NCBI RefSeq assembly: GCF_013407955.1
Contig: NZ_JACCBU010000001.1
Span: 6,572,001-6,636,000 of the forward strand
From: Microlunatus parietis
GTDB taxonomy: Bacteria; Actinomycetota; Actinomycetes; Propionibacteriales; Propionibacteriaceae
Direction of reading: 5' to 3'
DNA length: 64,000 nucleotides
This document shows, piece by piece, positions 61,300 to 64,000 of this stretch (the first letter of the stretch is position 1; every line of letters starts with the position of its first letter). Position numbers and translations under genes: made by a program. Under the pieces are notes generated by a model. That model ran no database searches. It was not told where the DNA came from and was given only the letters and a program-made list of their open reading frames with translations.

Positions 61300-62024
61300 T
61301 GGTGGCCGGAGGCGAGCCGCTCGACATCCCGCCGATCCAGGTGCGCCGCAACAGCGGGTTATACGGCTACGAACGCGCCCTCTGCCGGGTCGGACTGGGC
61401 CCGGTCGCCGGCGCCGACGAGGCCGGCCGGGGCGCCTGCGCGGGACCGCTGGTGGCCGGCGCGGTGATCTTGTCCGACCAGAAGTCGCGGCAGATCAACG
61501 GGCTGAAGGACTCGAAGCTGCTGACCGCCGCCCAGCGGGAACGGTGCTACGACGAGATCCTGGCCAAGGCCGTCGCCTGGGCCTGTGTCAGCGTCGAACC
61601 GGACGAGTGCGACCGGCTCGGCATGCACGTCGCGAACCTGGCCGCGCTGCGCCGCGCGTTGGGCCGGCTCGACGTCGCGCCGACGTACGTGCTGACCGAC
61701 GGTTTCGCCGTCGACGGCCTCGGCGTGCCCGGTCTCGCCGTCTGGAAGGGCGATCGGGTGGCCGCCTGCGTGGCCGCCGCGTCGATCATCGCCAAGGTCA
61801 CCCGGGACCGGATCATGGACGAGTTGGACCGGACCTACCCGGAGTACGAATTCGCCGTGCACAAGGGCTACTGCACGCCGCTGCACCAGGAGAAGTTGGA
61901 CGCCAACGGGCCCTGCCCGACCCACCGGTGGCGGTTCGAGAACGTCCGCCAGGCCTCCGCGAAGACCGGTATCCGACCGGACCGCACGCGTGGGCTGCTG
62001 GCGGGTCTAATGTCGGCATCATGA
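61299..62024 (+). CDS. rnhB: Ribonuclease HII
   Basis: A 241-residue enzyme that removes ribonucleotides from DNA:RNA hybrids. The catalytic acidic residues are in VAGADEAGRGACAGPLVAGAV (Asp, Glu), YVLTDGF and the D of AKVTRDRIMDEL. The HKGYCTPLHQEKL and CPTHRWRF segments complete the family. The ATG at 61299 overlaps the stop of the second signal peptidase gene. Position matches the conserved lepB-rnhB-DUF2469 order. Confidence 0.96.
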   Translation: MVAGGEPLDIPPIQVRRNSGLYGYERALCRVGLGPVAGADEAGRGACAGPLVAGAVILSDQKSRQINGLKDSKLLTAAQRERCYDEILAKAVAWACVSVEPDECDRLGMHVANLAALRRALGRLDVAPTYVLTDGFAVDGLGVPGLAVWKGDRVAACVAAASIIAKVTRDRIMDELDRTYPEYEFAVHKGYCTPLHQEKLDANGPCPTHRWRFENVRQASAKTGIRPDRTRGLLAGLMSAS

Positions 62025-62048
62025 GTTGTGACGGATGGAGCGCGCGCG

Positions 62049-62369
62049 GTGAGTAGCGAGGACCTGGAGCAGTACGAGAGCGAACTGGAGCTCCAGCTGT
62101 ACCGCGAGTACAAGGATGTCGTCGGCATCTTCAACTACGCGGTCGAGACCGAACGCCGGTTCTATCTCTGCAACGCCGTCGATCTGAAGGTCCGGACCGA
62201 GGGCGGCGACGTCTATTACGAGGTGTCCATGGGCGACGCCTGGGTGTGGGACATGTACCGGCCCGCCCGCTTCGTGAAGAGCGCCAAGGTGCTCACCTTC
62301 CGCGACGTGTCGATCGAGGAGATCGCCCACTCCGATCTCGAGGTGCCGAAGAGCGTCAGCGGCGACTGA
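62049..62369 (+). CDS. DUF2469 family protein
   Basis: A 106-residue actinobacterial signature protein of unknown function (mycobacterial Rv2901c group). SSEDLEQYESELELQLYREYKDVVGIFNYAVETERRFYL is nearly invariant in the family, as is WVWDMYRPARFVKSAKVLTF. I chose the GTG at 62049, whose translation starts exactly at the conserved SSEDLEQYE; the GTG at 62028 would add seven unconserved residues. It is always near rnhB and yraN, suggesting a link to RNA processing or DNA metabolism, not shown here. Confidence 0.93.
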   Translation: MSSEDLEQYESELELQLYREYKDVVGIFNYAVETERRFYLCNAVDLKVRTEGGDVYYEVSMGDAWVWDMYRPARFVKSAKVLTFRDVSIEEIAHSDLEVPKSVSGD

Positions 62370-62510
62370 CCTACCTCAGACCACCGACAGTCCACCCGGC
62401 CCGCGGGGACCTTTCCACAGCCCTCGACTCCTGAATACCGTCGTCCACAGATTTTCTGGCGCCCGGCGGATTCGGACGGACGTGCGCAGACTCCCCAGTG
62501 GAGGTGCGAC

Positions 62511-62885
62511 ATGGCTGACAGATGGAAGGCGCGGGTCGGTCACCGGGGCGAGGACCTGGCGGCGGCTGCGCTGCAAGCGGAAGGGATGCGGATGCTGCAG
62601 CGCAATTGGCGTTGCAGCACCGGCGAGATCGACATCGTGGCGAGCGAGGGCGAGGGCGCCGGCCGGACGATCGTCTTCTGCGAGGTGAAGTGCCGGACCG
62701 GGCTCGGCTATGGCGACCCGCTCGAGGCGATCACGTACGAGAAGCTGCGCCGGCTGCGGCAGCTGTCGGCCGAGTGGCTGGCCGCCAACGAGCTGCCGCC
62801 GACAGGGATCCGGTTGGACGCTATCGGGGTACTGCTCCGCCCGGGTGTGGTGCCGCTGGTGAACCACGTGCGGGGGATCGGCTGA
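62511..62885 (+). CDS. yraN: YraN/UPF0102 endonuclease-like protein
   Basis: A 124-residue member of UPF0102, predicted to have a Holliday-junction-resolvase/PD-(D/E)XK fold: GHRGEDLAAAALQAEGMRML, then the catalytic-like RNWRCSTGEIDIVA and VFCEVKCRTG (E-x-K). Function is not established; the family has been proposed to act in DNA repair. GGAGG lies seven bases in front of the ATG. The last codon overlaps the ATG of the comM-like gene. Confidence 0.92.
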   Translation: MADRWKARVGHRGEDLAAAALQAEGMRMLQRNWRCSTGEIDIVASEGEGAGRTIVFCEVKCRTGLGYGDPLEAITYEKLRRLRQLSAEWLAANELPPTGIRLDAIGVLLRPGVVPLVNHVRGIG

Positions 62886-64000
62886 TGGGGCTGGCGTGCG
62901 CCCGCTCGGTGGCGCTGGCCGGACTGGACGGCCGGATCGTCGAGGTGGAGGCCGACATCGGCGGCGGGCTGCCGCGGACCGTGCTGGTCGGACTGCCCGA
63001 TGCCGCCCTGCACGAGGCCAAGGACCGCTGCAAGGCCGCCGTCTCCAACTGCGGGCAGCAGTGGCCGCAGTCGCTGCTGACGATCAACCTGTCGCCGGCG
63101 ACGCTGCCCAAGGGCGGCAGCCACTACGACCTCGCGATCGTGGCCGCGGTGCTCGCGGCAGCGGGGACGATCCCGCAGTCCGAGCTGGCCGGGACCGTGT
63201 TCCTCGGCGAGCTGGGCCTGGACGCGCGGATCCGGCCGGTGCGCGGGATCCTGCCGGCCACGCTGGCGGCGGCCCAGGCCGGGTTCGGCCGGGTGATCGT
63301 GCCCGTCCGGCAGGCGGCCGAGGCCGGGCTGGTGGCCGACCTCGAGGTGATCGGGATCGCGTCGCTGAGCCAGCTGATCGCACTGGCCCGCGGCGACCAG
63401 GTCCCGACCGCGGACCCGGTCGACCTCGTCGATGATCATGGTCCGCCGGTGGATCGCCGGCTCGACCTGGCCGACGTCGCCGGGCAGCTGGAGGCGCGCT
63501 GGGCGCTCGAGGTCGCGGCCGCCGGGCGGCATCACTTGTTCCTGCACGGTCCGCCCGGTGTCGGCAAGACGATGCTGGCCGAGCGGCTGCCCGGGCTGTT
63601 GCCGGAGCTGACCGTCGAGGAGTCGCTGGAGGTGTCGGCGATCCACTCGCTGGCCGGGTTCGACCTGAGCGAGGGGCTGGTCCGCCGGCCGCCGTACTCC
63701 GATCCGCACCATTCGGCGTCGATCCCGAGCCTGGTCGGCGGCGGCTCCCGGATGGCCCGCCCCGGTGCCATCTCCTGTGCCCATCGCGGCATCCTCTTCC
63801 TCGACGAGGCGCCCGAGTTCCCGCCGCGGGTGCTGGACGCCCTGCGCGGGCCGCTGGAGTCGGGCGTGATCATGATCGGCCGGAGCGAGGTGCAAGCCCG
63901 CTATCCGGCCCGGTTCCAGCTGGTGCTGGCCGCGAATCCCTGCCCGTGCGGCAATGCGGCGACCCGCGGTGCGGACTGCACCTGCCCGCCGATGGCGATC
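62885..64000 (+). CDS. comM: ComM/YifB AAA+ ATPase, 5' part (runs off the window)
   Basis: The first ~372 residues of a YifB/ComM-family helicase-like ATPase (often called Mg-chelatase-like). The N-terminal Lon-like domain (VEVEADIGGGLPRTVLVGLP, LTINLSPATLPKGGSHYDLA, VFLGELGLDARIRPVRGILP) precedes Walker A HGPPGVGKTMLAERLPGLLP and Walker B GILFLDEAPEF; the cysteines CPCGNAATRG are also family-typical. In naturally competent bacteria ComM promotes branch migration during DNA uptake. The gene starts one base before the yraN stop ends and continues beyond 64000. Confidence 0.94.
   Translation, partial: MGLACARSVALAGLDGRIVEVEADIGGGLPRTVLVGLPDAALHEAKDRCKAAVSNCGQQWPQSLLTINLSPATLPKGGSHYDLAIVAAVLAAAGTIPQSELAGTVFLGELGLDARIRPVRGILPATLAAAQAGFGRVIVPVRQAAEAGLVADLEVIGIASLSQLIALARGDQVPTADPVDLVDDHGPPVDRRLDLADVAGQLEARWALEVAAAGRHHLFLHGPPGVGKTMLAERLPGLLPELTVEESLEVSAIHSLAGFDLSEGLVRRPPYSDPHHSASIPSLVGGGSRMARPGAISCAHRGILFLDEAPEFPPRVLDALRGPLESGVIMIGRSEVQARYPARFQLVLAANPCPCGNAATRGADCTCPPMAI

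Overview
The window is GC-rich (about 70% by eye), densely packed DNA with GTG and TTG starts, many 4-bp stop/start overlaps and actinobacterial gene neighbourhoods: rplS-lepB-lepB-rnhB-DUF2469-yraN-comM, holA/rpsT/lepA, a ROK regulator beside group-I xylA, DUF2510 and DUF2469 proteins, a PknH-like sensor, and an Sdh1-type succinate dehydrogenase. This fits a chromosomal segment of a high-GC Gram-positive. A Propionibacteriales such as a Kribbella relative is my guess from general flavour, not something proven here. I saw no rRNA, tRNA or CRISPR array.

Layout. 1-4.4 kb: ROK regulator diverging from xylA, then a minus-strand operon of an SPFH-like protein, a 7-TM protein and a GNAT enzyme. 4.5-18.4 kb: the housekeeping genes holA, rpsT and lepA, separated by a cargo of secreted deacetylase, XRE regulator/alcohol dehydrogenase/MFS pump, sugar dehydrogenase lipoprotein, a decayed vapBC pair, an amidase and a MarR-GNAT fusion with its operator on its own start codon. 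18.4-27.6 kb: a secreted TAP-type hydrolase, aldo-keto reductase, LLM oxidoreductase, and a two-component system facing a lipoprotein/adaptor/ATPase/permease export operon. 27.6-30.3 kb: a scar region. A 1.8-kb IS481-like element sits inside a palindromic repeat, next to a broken phosphotransferase gene and a second copy of the same palindrome. 30.3-40.2 kb: DUF559 nuclease-like protein, secreted small proteins, a sugar ABC importer without ATPase, an APC permease, an oxidoreductase and an MHS transporter. 40.3-48.5 kb: two complete but differently built succinate dehydrogenase operons with a GH25 lysozyme between them; the first is preceded by an AT-rich compound palindrome. 48.6-54.6 kb: ECF sigma factor with a membrane sensor partner, and a heterodimeric ABC exporter. 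54.7-64 kb: an ABC-F protein behind a probable three-codon attenuator, an LPXTG metalloprotease, then rplS, two tandem signal peptidases, rnhB, DUF2469, yraN and the start of a comM-like gene.

How the genes connect. The TCA-cycle/respiratory entry (two complexes II), carbohydrate uptake and use (xylA, ABC importer, sugar dehydrogenase) and envelope work (signal peptidases, lysozyme, deacetylase, sortase substrate, lipoproteins) dominate. The most unusual signals are non-coding: an over-represented TGATCA/TTGATC word across the whole window, the sdh palindrome, the repeated palindromic element hit by an IS, and the uORF/RBS-sequestering leader of the ABC-F gene. All family names rest on reading motifs and memory of the families; no database search was run.
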